From NCBI RefSeq assembly GCF_023051145.1, contig NZ_JALKFS010000005.1:1054001-1118000 (forward strand): 64,000 nt of DNA, given 5' to 3'. A model generated the notes under the pieces. It was given only the letters and a program-made list of their open reading frames with translations, ran no database searches and was not told where the DNA came from. Positions 1-7,235 of this stretch are shown here, piece after piece. The first letter of the stretch is position 1; every line of letters begins with the position of its first letter. Position numbers and translations under genes: made by a program. Source of the stretch: Williamsia sp. DF01-3. Its GTDB lineage: Bacteria > Actinomycetota > Actinomycetes > Mycobacteriales > Mycobacteriaceae.

Positions 1-240
1 GTTACCAAGCGTGCTTTGGTGGTTGTGTGGGATGGCCTAGGCGTAGTGTTCCGCCGCCGCTTCGAAGCCGTTCCCACCCAAAGGAACTCACTCGAACTCG
101 ACGCCGGATCTCGCAGGCCCGCAACCTGGTGCCTCCCGCGGCGTGCTGCGCGTGGGTGCTCGGTATCCGTGCTGGGAGTGCGCGGTCAGGAGTCCGATCC
201 TTCTCTTCCGGCCCGAACTTGGCTTTCCGCGCTTTCCGTA
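1..240 (-). ncRNA. candidate Ms1/MTS2823-like small RNA (partial)
   Basis: No credible gene is seen in positions 1-360. In M. tuberculosis (from memory) the abundant stationary-phase RNA MTS2823, called Ms1 in M. smegmatis, lies just past the Rv3661 HAD gene and on the same strand. This is the equivalent place and strand. A plausible promoter sits at 246-274 on the minus strand, which would start a transcript near 240 running off the left edge. The call rests on synteny and the promoter only. I have not matched the sequence to the RNA family, and the 3' end is outside the window. Confidence 0.35.
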
Positions 241-245
241 ACTAC

Positions 246-274
246 TTTCTACACCGTGACCGCGGTCACATCAA
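246..274 (-). promoter_or_regulatory. candidate promoter with a CRP-like palindrome in the spacer
   Basis: On the minus strand there is a -35 like TTGATG (274-269), a 17-base spacer and a -10 like TAGAAA (251-246). The spacer holds a perfect 14-bp palindrome, GTGACCGCGGTCAC, at 256-269. Extended to 255-270 it fits the actinobacterial CRP pattern TGTGA-N6-TCACA with one mismatch. A regulator bound here would overlap RNA polymerase. Confidence 0.4.
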
Positions 275-360
275 GACCTCGGGCGCATCAATTCGAGATT
301 GACTTTTCCCGTTGGGCGGAAACGTTTTTCGTGTTCGCGGTGGGCTCGGCGCGTCGCGCG

Positions 361-1197
361 TCAGTGGCGCTTGCGTGCCAGGATCGAATAGGTGAGGGCG
401 CCGGCGACCACGGCGCCCAAACCGACTGCCGCCGAGGCGGTCACGGTGGGAGACGGCGTGTTGGGCAGGCGATCGCGAATCGAGATGGGCTTGGTGAACG
501 ACAACATCGGCCAGCCGAGAGCGGTGGCCTGCTTGCGCAGCGCGCGGTCGGGATTGATGACGGTGGGATGGCCGACCGCCTGCAGCATCGGCAGGTCGGT
601 GATCGAGTCCGAGTAGGCGAAACACTGGGAGAGGTCGTAGCCGACGGATTCGGCGATCTCGTTCATCGCCGCGGCCTTCTCCTCGCCGTAACAGTAGAAC
701 TCGACCTCGCCCGCATACTTGCCGTCGATCACCTTCATCCGGCTGGCCATCGAATAGTCGGCGCCCAGCATCTCGCCGATCGGTTCGACGATCTCGGCCC
801 CCGAGGCGGACACGATCACGACGTCATGACCCCGGGCCTTGTGGCCGGCGATGAGGTCCGCGGCTTCGGCGAACACCAGGGGGTTGACGATGTCGTGCAG
901 CGTCTCGCGGACGATCGACGACACCTGGTCCACGTCCCACCCCGTGCACATCTCGGTGACATGTTTACGCATCCGCTCCACCTGATCGTGGTCGGCGGCT
1001 GATAGCAAGAACATGAATTGGGCGTACGACGACTTGAGTACCGAGCGACGGTTGATCAGCCCCTGGTCGAAGAACGGGCGAGAGAACGCCAGCGAACTCG
1101 ACTTCGCGATGATGGTCTTGTCGAGGTCGAAGAAGGCGGCGATCCGCGAGCCGGAGATGGATTCCGGACCACCGTCCGCGGGCCGGGAATAAGTCAC
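361..1197 (-). CDS. HAD-IB family hydrolase (SerB-like phosphatase), Rv3661-like
   Basis: This 278-residue protein has the HAD catalytic motif DLDKT near residue 25, where the first Asp is the nucleophile. It has motif II around VSASGAE and the Mg-binding motif YSDSITDLPML near residue 195. The last 25 residues form a hydrophobic segment ending in RKRH, so it is probably membrane-anchored at the C terminus. Members of subfamily IB dephosphorylate phosphoserine or other small phosphomonoesters; the substrate is not clear here. The start is GTG at 1197, just before SRPADGG. It is divergent from the ssd gene across a gap of about 430 bases that holds a 6C RNA. Confidence 0.85.
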   Translation of the reverse strand: MTYSRPADGGPESISGSRIAAFFDLDKTIIAKSSSLAFSRPFFDQGLINRRSVLKSSYAQFMFLLSAADHDQVERMRKHVTEMCTGWDVDQVSSIVRETLHDIVNPLVFAEAADLIAGHKARGHDVVIVSASGAEIVEPIGEMLGADYSMASRMKVIDGKYAGEVEFYCYGEEKAAAMNEIAESVGYDLSQCFAYSDSITDLPMLQAVGHPTVINPDRALRKQATALGWPMLSFTKPISIRDRLPNTPSPTVTASAAVGLGAVVAGALTYSILARKRH

Positions 1198-1307
1198 GTG
1201 TCGAGGGTACGTCGGGCGTCCATCCCGGGCGCAGATTCATCGGTTCGGACTACAGGGGAGGCCGTTAACGATGTCGGATCGGCATGACGAAAAACAAATG
1301 GTTGAAC

Positions 1308-1338
1308 TTGCAATCAATCCGGAGTTTTTGTGTATAGT
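1308..1338 (+). promoter_or_regulatory. candidate promoter of the 6C-like RNA
   Basis: A -10 like TATAGT lies at 1333-1338 and a -35 like TTGCAA at 1308-1313, with a long 19-base spacer. The expected start, near 1345, falls immediately before the first hairpin of the RNA. Confidence 0.4.
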
Positions 1339-1343
1339 CGTTA

Positions 1344-1437
1344 TTACCCGGACCTGATCCGGGGCTTTCAGCCCGACCCCCGGGGCTGAACGCGACGACC
1401 CTGGCCTCCTCCCCCCTGGCCGGGGTCGTCCCCATTT
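1344..1437 (+). ncRNA. 6C-type small RNA (B11-like)
   Basis: Three hairpins follow one another. Arms CCCGGA 1347-1352 and TCCGGG 1358-1363 make the first. TCAGCCC 1368-1374 and GGGCTGA 1383-1389 make the second, with a loop containing five C. Arms at 1394-1406 and 1418-1430 (13 pairs, one G-U) make the third, with a loop containing six C. Two C-rich loops are the hallmark of the actinobacterial 6C RNA family. In M. tuberculosis the 6C RNA B11 lies (from memory) between Rv3660c and Rv3661, the same neighbours as here. The last hairpin may also act as terminator, although it is followed by CCCATTT rather than a T run. Ends are estimates. Confidence 0.7.
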
Positions 1438-1625
1438 CCGGGGTGTTTCGGTCATCTGACCCGTACGATCATCCCTCGCATCTACCCTTCTGACCTGCTG
1501 TTTTGAGTTATGGGTGGTGTCTGCTCGACCGTCCGACGGATCGGGTTGTCCACAGACCGTCGGCCATCCACAGATGGAGGGTTCGGCCAGGTTCCCCGGT
1601 CGGTGGCGTACCCGATGCTGAGTCC

Positions 1626-2692
1626 ATGCCCGAATCACCCAGCGTGCTCGTCATGGTCTCGTCCGAGGTCGCCGATGACGTTGCGCGTGTCGCAGCCGCC
1701 TCCGGTTATCAGGTGTGGCGTGCGGCACCTGACCGTTGTCGTCGGGAGTGGTCCGAGGCCACTGCGGTGCTCGTCGACGCGACCACCGTTGACGCCACTT
1801 TGTCGGCCGGCCTGCCCCGCCGACCCGGCGTCATGGTGGTCGGGCTGACGGGCAGTGGACCGGACATGTGGCGCACCGCGCTGGCTCTCGGAGCCGAGGA
1901 CGGATTCGTCCTTCCCGAGGACGAGCACGCCGTCGTCTCTGCGCTGTCGCGCATCCGCACACCCACCGGCCCATCCGGTGTTGCGGTCGCTCTGCTGGCT
2001 GGGCACGGCGGCGCCGGAGCGTCGACCTTGGCCGCTGCTGTCGGGTTGCTGGCGACCGAACAGGGCGCCGGCGCTCTACTCCTGGATCTGGACGATCTGG
2101 GTGGAGGCCAGGACCTGATGCTCGGCATCGAGGACCAACCCGGCCTTCGATGGCAGGAACTGACTCTGGAGAGCGGCCAGGTGGCAGCCGACTCACTCCA
2201 CGCCGCCCTGCCCCACGCGCGCGGTGGCCTGGCCGTCCTGACCAGCCGCCGAGGATCCGCGCAGCCTGTGCGTCCCGAGACGGCGCTCGCCGCGATCGAC
2301 GCCTGCCGTGCACACGGTGATGTGGTGGTCGCCGACCTGCCGCGGCGAGATGACGAGCTGGCGGCGGCCGTGGTTGAGGCGGCTGACATCGTGGTGGTCG
2401 TCTGCTCGGCGACCATTCGGTCGTGCGCGGCCACCCGGGAGGTGGCGCGACGGATGGGCTCACGCAGCGGGCGACTGGAAGTGGTGGTCCGTGGCCCTGC
2501 CCCGGGGGTCTGCGGGCCCGGCAGGTCGCCGAGGTGATCGGTCTCCCGTTGCTCGGTGCGACGCGGTCGGATCCGAAGGTTCCCTGGCAGCTCGAGTCCG
2601 GCGGCCTTGTTCTCGGTCGGCGATCACCGCTGCGTCGGACCGCGGAAGCCGTGCTCCAGCGTGGCGTCGACTCACGTCGGGGGCGGAGATGA
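1626..2692 (+). pseudogene. ssd: Ssd/CpaE-like septum-site/pilus ATPase, frameshifted
   Basis: This is a ParA/MinD-type protein like Rv3660c (Ssd), found at the head of actinobacterial Tad loci. The start is ATG at 1626 (MPESPSVLV). A deviant P-loop, GHGGAGASTLAAA, lies near residue 128. The reading frame continues correctly to VVVRGPAPG and then meets the run of five G at 2504-2508. After it the family-like sequence (LRARQVAEVIGLPLLGA, then KVPWQLESGG) continues in the frame that ends at 2692. One extra G would join the two into about 355 residues. As written, translation stops at 2537 after a short wrong tail. The restored stop overlaps the tadA start as ATGA, which supports the longer protein being the ancestral one. 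Confidence 0.75.
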
Positions 2693-3885
2693 CCACTCGG
2701 ACCGATGTGGCCGGCACCACTCGAGCGGCTCTGCTGACCCGTGTCCGGGAACGGCTGGCCGCCACCGCACAAGACCCGACCCCCGAGGTGATGGCCGCGG
2801 TGGTGCGGGAGGAAGCCGGTGGGGTCCTCGGCGACACCGATCTCCTCGACGCGCTGCGGTTCCTGCACACCGAATTGGTGGGCGCCGGAAGGCTCGAGAC
2901 CTTGCTGGCAGGACCGACGGTCAACGACATCCTGGTGGTCGGCCCGAAACAGGTGTGGGTCGACCAAGGCCACGGACTGCAGCCGGCGACGATCGAGTTC
3001 GAGGACGACGATGCCGTCCGGCGACTGGCCATGCGGCTGGCGCTCGCCGCGGGCAAACGCCTCGACGACGCGCAGCCTTGGGTGGACGGTCAACTCACCG
3101 ATGTCGGCAGGCGGGGTTACAACGTGCGCCTGCACGCGGTCATCCCGCCCATCGCCGTCGACGGCACGTGTCTGTCGCTGCGAGTTCTCCGGCCGGCCAC
3201 GCAGAACCTCGATGCGTTGGTCGCGTCGGGTGCGATCGTCGCGGAGGCGGCGACTCTGCTGGAGGCGATCATCGACGCCCGGCTGGCCTTCCTGGTTGTC
3301 GGGGGGACCGGTGCGGGAAAGACAACTCTGTTGTCGGCCCTGCTCGGCCGAGTTGATCCGGCCGAGCGCATTCTGTGCGTCGAGGACGCGGTTGAACTCG
3401 CCCCACGCCATCCTCATGTCGTGCGGCTGGTGGCCCGGACGCCCAATGTCGAAGGTGCGGGCGAGGTTCCGGTCCGCGCACTGGTTCGCCAAGCGCTGCG
3501 CATGCGCCCCGATCGGATTGTTGTCGGTGAGGTCCGCGGCGCCGAGGTGGTCGACCTCCTCACAGCGATGAACACAGGACACGACGGTGGCGCGGGAACA
3601 CTGCACGCGAACTCCACGGCGGAGGTACCCGCGCGGATGGAGGCGCTTGCCGCGCTCGGTGGCATGGACCGCCCGGCTTTGCACAGTCAGCTGGCAGCAG
3701 CCATCTCCGTCGTGATCGGCGTCTTCCGCGACGCCTCGGGCGCCCGGGGCGTCGCCGAGATCGGCATGGTCCGCCGCAGCGACGATGGCCTTGTCAAGAT
3801 CGAGCGGGTCTGGGATCGAGATGACGGATTCTCGGATGCGGCAACGGATCTTGCCGATCTCCTGAGCTCGAGGCTGCGCCGGTGA
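2689..3885 (+). CDS. tadA: TadA-family secretion ATPase (Rv3659c-like)
   Basis: This 398-residue type II/IV secretion ATPase (VirB11/GspE superfamily, TadA branch) powers assembly of Tad (Flp) pili. The Walker A motif GGTGAGKTT is near residue 207, and the Walker B region with the Asp box follows at RILCVEDAVEL. A conserved GEVRGAEVVDLLTAMNTGH block and the His-box GTLHANS come later. The start ATG at 2689 overlaps the end of ssd, and the stop overlaps the GTG of tadB, so ssd, tadA and tadB look translationally coupled. The length is normal for actinobacterial TadA. Confidence 0.93.
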   Translation: MTTRTDVAGTTRAALLTRVRERLAATAQDPTPEVMAAVVREEAGGVLGDTDLLDALRFLHTELVGAGRLETLLAGPTVNDILVVGPKQVWVDQGHGLQPATIEFEDDDAVRRLAMRLALAAGKRLDDAQPWVDGQLTDVGRRGYNVRLHAVIPPIAVDGTCLSLRVLRPATQNLDALVASGAIVAEAATLLEAIIDARLAFLVVGGTGAGKTTLLSALLGRVDPAERILCVEDAVELAPRHPHVVRLVARTPNVEGAGEVPVRALVRQALRMRPDRIVVGEVRGAEVVDLLTAMNTGHDGGAGTLHANSTAEVPARMEALAALGGMDRPALHSQLAAAISVVIGVFRDASGARGVAEIGMVRRSDDGLVKIERVWDRDDGFSDAATDLADLLSSRLRR

Positions 3886-4682
3886 GCGCCGTCGTCGCCG
3901 CTGTTGCGGTCGCTCTGCTGATGTGGCCCCGGACCCCGCACCATCTGCGCGCAACCGGGCTGGCCGAGACAGCCCGCTCTCCTCGCCGAAGAATCGGTGA
4001 TCCTGCAGCGTGTCTCACCGGTGCGGTACCGGTGGTCGCGTTCGCGGTATTCGGCCCGGCAGCCGCACTCGCGGCCGGCATGGCTTCGGCGATGACCTAC
4101 CTCGCGGTGGTGGCGCGACGACGGGAGAGCGACGCGGCAGCCGAGATGGCCCGGCTGCTGGCAGCGCTCGAGGTCATGATCGCCGAGCTCCGCGTGGGTG
4201 CTCACCCGGCTCATGCGTGCCGGCAGGCCGCGCAGGACTGTGTCGATCGTGCGGCGACCTTCGCGATGTTGCAGATGATGGCCGGTCGGGCCGCTCTCGG
4301 GGGTGATGTCGCCGATGGCATCGAGCAGATCGAGAGCAATCAGCGCGCGTCATGGCGCAGGGTCGCGGTGGCGTGGCGCACGGCGGAGCAATACGGCCTG
4401 CCGATGGCCGAGCTGCTGACGTCCGTGCGATCGGACCTGATGGCTCGCAACCGGTTTCGTGAGCGAACCAGGGCTGCACTGGCCGGTGCGAAGGCCACCG
4501 CACTGGTACTCGCATTGTTGCCCGTCCTCGGAATCGTGTTGGGGCAGGCCATAGGGGCGGCTCCGCTGTCGGTGCTGCTCGGTGGTGGCCTCGGTGGCGT
4601 GCTGCTGGTGGTCGGAGTGGCGCTGGTGTGCTGTGGCCTGCTGTGGTCGCGCAGGATCGTGGGCAAGGTGACCGCCCTGTGA
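3882..4682 (+). CDS. tadB: TadB-like inner membrane platform protein (T2SSF domain)
   Basis: A 266-residue membrane protein, equivalent in position to Rv3658c. The N terminus and the stretch VPVVAFAVFGPAAALAAGMA are hydrophobic. The cytoplasmic T2SSF domain follows (about 80-200), and two strong membrane helices lie near the C terminus (ALVLALLPVLGIVLGQAIG, then VLLVVGVALVCCGLLW). With TadC it would form the platform that couples the TadA motor to pilin. The GTG start at 3882 is coupled to the tadA stop (GTGA). Confidence 0.85.
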   Translation: MSAVVAAVAVALLMWPRTPHHLRATGLAETARSPRRRIGDPAACLTGAVPVVAFAVFGPAAALAAGMASAMTYLAVVARRRESDAAAEMARLLAALEVMIAELRVGAHPAHACRQAAQDCVDRAATFAMLQMMAGRAALGGDVADGIEQIESNQRASWRRVAVAWRTAEQYGLPMAELLTSVRSDLMARNRFRERTRAALAGAKATALVLALLPVLGIVLGQAIGAAPLSVLLGGGLGGVLLVVGVALVCCGLLWSRRIVGKVTAL

Positions 4683-5281
4683 CCCCGTGGGTGATCGCCG
4701 CCGTGGCCGGGGCGGGTGGATTGTGGCTGATACCAGGTCCGGTGTGGCGCACCTATCGCGTCGTCGGTCCGCCTGCTCGCACACCCCGTGATCGGGAGCC
4801 GCGTTGGCTGGGAAAGAAGAAGGGCGGCGATGAACCCTTCGCCGCGGCGGCGAGCTATGAACTGTTCGCGGTGTGCCTGCGGTCGGGACTCCCGGTTGGT
4901 ACGGCGGCCCGCGTGGTGGCGGACTCGGCGCCACCAGCCCTGGGCAGAACCCTTGCCGAGGCCGCCGACCTCCTCTCGCTGGGCGCGGACCCGTTGCGTG
5001 CGTGGGCTGTTCCCGACGACGCCGATCCGGCCGCCCATGCTCTGGCTGCCATGGCGAGGCGTTCGGCGCGTGCCGGATCGTCACCGGTGCGTGGCCTCGG
5101 GGAGTTGGCCGACGGTCAGCGGGCCGAAGCGCAAGACCGCGCGGCCGCGGCAGCGGAGCGCGCCGGTGTCGCCATCAGCGGTCCGCTGGGTCTGTGTTTT
5201 CTGCCGGCCTTTGTCTGTCTGGGCATCGTGCCGGTGGTCATCGGATTGGCCGGGCCGGTGTTCGGCGGGGGATTGCTGTGA
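4679..5281 (+). CDS. tadC: TadC-like platform protein (T2SSF domain)
   Basis: A 200-residue partner of TadB, equivalent to Rv3657c. GTG at 4679 overlaps the tadB stop, and the first 20 residues are a membrane segment. The T2SSF-like helical domain includes ASYELFAVCLRSGLPVG and RRSARAGSSPVRGLGELAD. A final hydrophobic pair (FLPAFVCLGIVPVVIGLA) ends the protein. It is shorter than full proteobacterial TadC, as is usual for this actinobacterial locus. Confidence 0.8.
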   Translation: MTPWVIAAVAGAGGLWLIPGPVWRTYRVVGPPARTPRDREPRWLGKKKGGDEPFAAAASYELFAVCLRSGLPVGTAARVVADSAPPALGRTLAEAADLLSLGADPLRAWAVPDDADPAAHALAAMARRSARAGSSPVRGLGELADGQRAEAQDRAAAAAERAGVAISGPLGLCFLPAFVCLGIVPVVIGLAGPVFGGGLL

Positions 5282-5286
5282 AGACT

Positions 5287-5307
5287 TGCCGCGGAATGAC
5301 CGCGGCA
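5287..5307 (+). promoter_or_regulatory. stem-loop between tadC and the pilin gene
   Basis: TGCCGCGG (5287-5294) and CCGCGGCA (5300-5307) form a perfect 8-bp stem with a 5-base loop. It begins 6 bases after the tadC stop and ends just before the pilin ribosome site (AAAAGGGGAG, 5311-5320). There is no T run, so it looks like an mRNA processing or stability element rather than a terminator. Confidence 0.5.
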
Positions 5308-5325
5308 CGAAAAAGGGGAGAAACC

Positions 5326-5532
5326 ATGATGAACAGAGTCTTTCGAGAAGCGCAGGCACGCGCGGCGCTGCTGATGACAGACGAGGACGGGATGTCGACC
5401 GCCGAGTATGCGATCGGGACGATTGCTGCCGCGGCTTTCGGGGCCATTTTGTACACCGTTGTCACCGGCGACAACATCGTGTCGGCGTTGACGGGGATCA
5501 TCGACAAGGCGTTGCAGACGTCGGTCGGATGA
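5326..5532 (+). CDS. DUF4244 Flp-like pilin subunit (Rv3656c-like)
   Basis: A 68-residue protein with a short basic leader followed by G-MSTAEY and a single hydrophobic helix (AIGTIAAAAFGAILYTVVTG). The motif Gly, four residues, Glu-Tyr is that of Flp/Tad prepilins, with cleavage expected after Gly and Glu at position +5. It is probably the major pilus subunit. The start ATG at 5326 (a second ATG at 5329) follows a strong purine-rich site. It is preceded by a hairpin that may raise its expression over the platform genes. No prepilin peptidase gene lies nearby. Confidence 0.85.
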   Translation: MMNRVFREAQARAALLMTDEDGMSTAEYAIGTIAAAAFGAILYTVVTGDNIVSALTGIIDKALQTSVG

Positions 5533-5894
5533 TTCGTCGTGGCCGGGCTCGTCTGGTGTCTGACGAGCGGGGGATGGTGACGGTGGAGGCGGCGATTGCG
5601 ATCGCCTCGATTGTTGCTGCGGTGGTGATGGGGGTGGTGGGGGTCGTTGCGGTGGCGGCTCACGTGCGGTGTATCGATGCCGCTCGTGAGGCGGCGCGGA
5701 TTGCGGCGCAGGGTGATTCGGGTCGGGCTGAAGAGGTTGCCGCGCAGGTCGGTCCACGGGGTGCGCAGGTGCAGATTCGGACTGAGGGTGATGTGGTGGT
5801 GGCGCGGGTGAGTGCGTCTGTGCCGTTGTTCCCGATGCTCGATGTGGGTGCTGATGCGGTCGCGGCGGTGGAGCCGGAGGGTGCGGACCCGTGA
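5529..5894 (+). CDS. TadE-like minor pilin/pseudopilin (Rv3655c-like)
   Basis: A 121-residue protein with the N-terminal pattern DERG-MVTVEAAIAIASIVAAVVMG, which is a prepilin-like cleavage site with Glu at +5 and a hydrophobic helix. A soluble domain of about 80 residues follows. TadE-type pseudopilins take part in pilus assembly. The ATG overlaps the preceding stop (ATGA at 5529-5532). Confidence 0.8.
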   Translation: MIRRGRARLVSDERGMVTVEAAIAIASIVAAVVMGVVGVVAVAAHVRCIDAAREAARIAAQGDSGRAEEVAAQVGPRGAQVQIRTEGDVVVARVSASVPLFPMLDVGADAVAAVEPEGADP

Positions 5895-6244
5895 GGCTTG
5901 CTGCCGACGAGCGCGGGTCGGCGACGGTGGTGGGGGCGTGTGTGGTGGCGGCGCTGGCGGGATTAGTGGTGTTGGTTGTCTATGTGGGGGCGGCTGTTTC
6001 AGCCCGACATCAGGCGCAATCGGCTGCTGATCTCGGCGCGCTCGCCGCGGCGCAGGCGTTGGTGCTTGGTGGTGCCGACCCGTGCGGCCGGGCTGAGGTG
6101 ATCGCTCGCCGGATGTCGGCGGGTGTGGTGTCGTGCACGGTCGACGGCAGTGATGTGGTGCTGACGGTGACCGTGGGGGTGGAGGTGGGTGCCTTCGGAC
6201 AGCGGCAGGCCCGCGCGGTTGCCCGCGCGGGCCCGGCCGAGTAG
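5891..6244 (+). CDS. Rv3654c-like TadE-related secretion protein
   Basis: A 117-residue protein with the DERGSAT signature and an N-terminal membrane helix (VVAALAGLVVLVVYVGAAVS). A small domain with two Cys (DPCGRAEV and VVSCTVDG) may form a disulfide outside the membrane. The family is always the last gene of the actinobacterial Tad-like operon. Unlike the two genes before it, it lacks Glu at +5. GTG at 5891 overlaps the previous stop. The gene ends 6 bases from the convergent gene. Confidence 0.78.
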   Translation: MRLAADERGSATVVGACVVAALAGLVVLVVYVGAAVSARHQAQSAADLGALAAAQALVLGGADPCGRAEVIARRMSAGVVSCTVDGSDVVLTVTVGVEVGAFGQRQARAVARAGPAE

Positions 6245-6250
6245 GGGTGG

Positions 6251-7045
6251 CTACTTGCGTTTGACGATGCCCGCGATCCCGGCGATCACCAGACCGATTC
6301 CCGCGATGAGGGTGAGCCACAAACCGAAACCGACTTCGAGGAGGGGGCTGTAGTCGCTGATGTCGGCGATGTCGATCGCCGAGGTGAGCACGATCAGCAG
6401 ACCGGCGATCAGCGCGATGATGCCTGCGACCAGGTGCAGTGGTGATCGCTTGGCGATCAGCGCGGAGACCACGCCGAAGATGGCCGCGACCAGTCCCAGG
6501 ACCAGTGTGATCATGCCGTCTTTGACGCCGTAGTCGGAGTCGCCGAGGCCATTGACCTCCACGATGCCGGTGACCCAGGGCAAGAACGCCGCGATCACGG
6601 TCAGCAGGCCGAGCGCCGCGATCACCCCACCGATGATCTTGACCGCTTTCGACAGCGTGGTCGGTCCGGTGGCCGCCGCGTCGTAGGGTCCTGCGCCGTA
6701 AGGGCTACCGCCATAGGGATTCTGGCCGGCCTGGTACGGACTCTGCCCAGCCTGCGAGTATTGCGGTTGCTGCCCGTACTGCTGCGCGTTCTGGGGTTGA
6801 GCATTCGGGGGTTGTTGCCCGTACTGCTGGCCGTACTGCGGATGCTGGCCTTGCGGCTGCCCGTATTGCGGTTGTCCATACTGCGGCTGCTGCCCGTACT
6901 GGCCCTGGGATTGGCCGCCCGGCTGACCACTCTGCTGACCGCCCGGCTGCGAATACCCCTGCGGCGGACCACTGGGCGGTGGTGTGGACGTCGGACTGAA
7001 CCGCGTCTGTTCGTACGGGTCGGGCTGCCCGGGGCTCTGAGACAT
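6251..7045 (-). CDS. Gln/Pro/Tyr-rich membrane protein with four membrane helices
   Basis: A 264-residue protein. Residues 1-130 are a low-complexity tail built of YGQQPQ- and GQPQ-type repeats, likely disordered and cytoplasmic. Four hydrophobic segments follow (IIGGVIAALGLLTVIAAFL, then TLVLGLVAAIFGVVSAL, LVAGIIALIAGLLIVL and LTLIAGIGLVIAGIAGIV), ending in KRK. The start chosen is ATG at 7045 with AGAAGGA upstream; a longer reading to 7255 lacks such support. No function is assigned. Similar Q/P-rich tetra-spanning proteins are common in Mycobacteriales. Confidence 0.75.
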   Translation of the reverse strand: MSQSPGQPDPYEQTRFSPTSTPPPSGPPQGYSQPGGQQSGQPGGQSQGQYGQQPQYGQPQYGQPQGQHPQYGQQYGQQPPNAQPQNAQQYGQQPQYSQAGQSPYQAGQNPYGGSPYGAGPYDAAATGPTTLSKAVKIIGGVIAALGLLTVIAAFLPWVTGIVEVNGLGDSDYGVKDGMITLVLGLVAAIFGVVSALIAKRSPLHLVAGIIALIAGLLIVLTSAIDIADISDYSPLLEVGFGLWLTLIAGIGLVIAGIAGIVKRK

Positions 7046-7235
7046 CGTCAATCCTTCTGCTGAAACCTTCAACGAGTTTGGATATCCAACGGTAAGCCCA
7101 AACAAGCCCGTGAGAAACCGAATCCTTGTCCCACCCCGGCAAACGAAAGCTATTTCAGTCAGATGGTCGACACAATCTGGCGCAGGAGCCGCGCGACTGC
7201 GCGACGCAGGCAACGCGGGACCCCGAAACGTGACC

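Noticed and set aside
1831-3954. 707-residue open frame on the minus strand across ssd and tadA
   Set aside because: Arg/Pro-rich shadow of high-GC coding sequence; it overlaps genes with clear motifs on the other strand.
5238-6320. 360-residue minus-strand frame over the pilin genes
   Set aside because: Pro/His/Arg low-complexity shadow of three real small genes.
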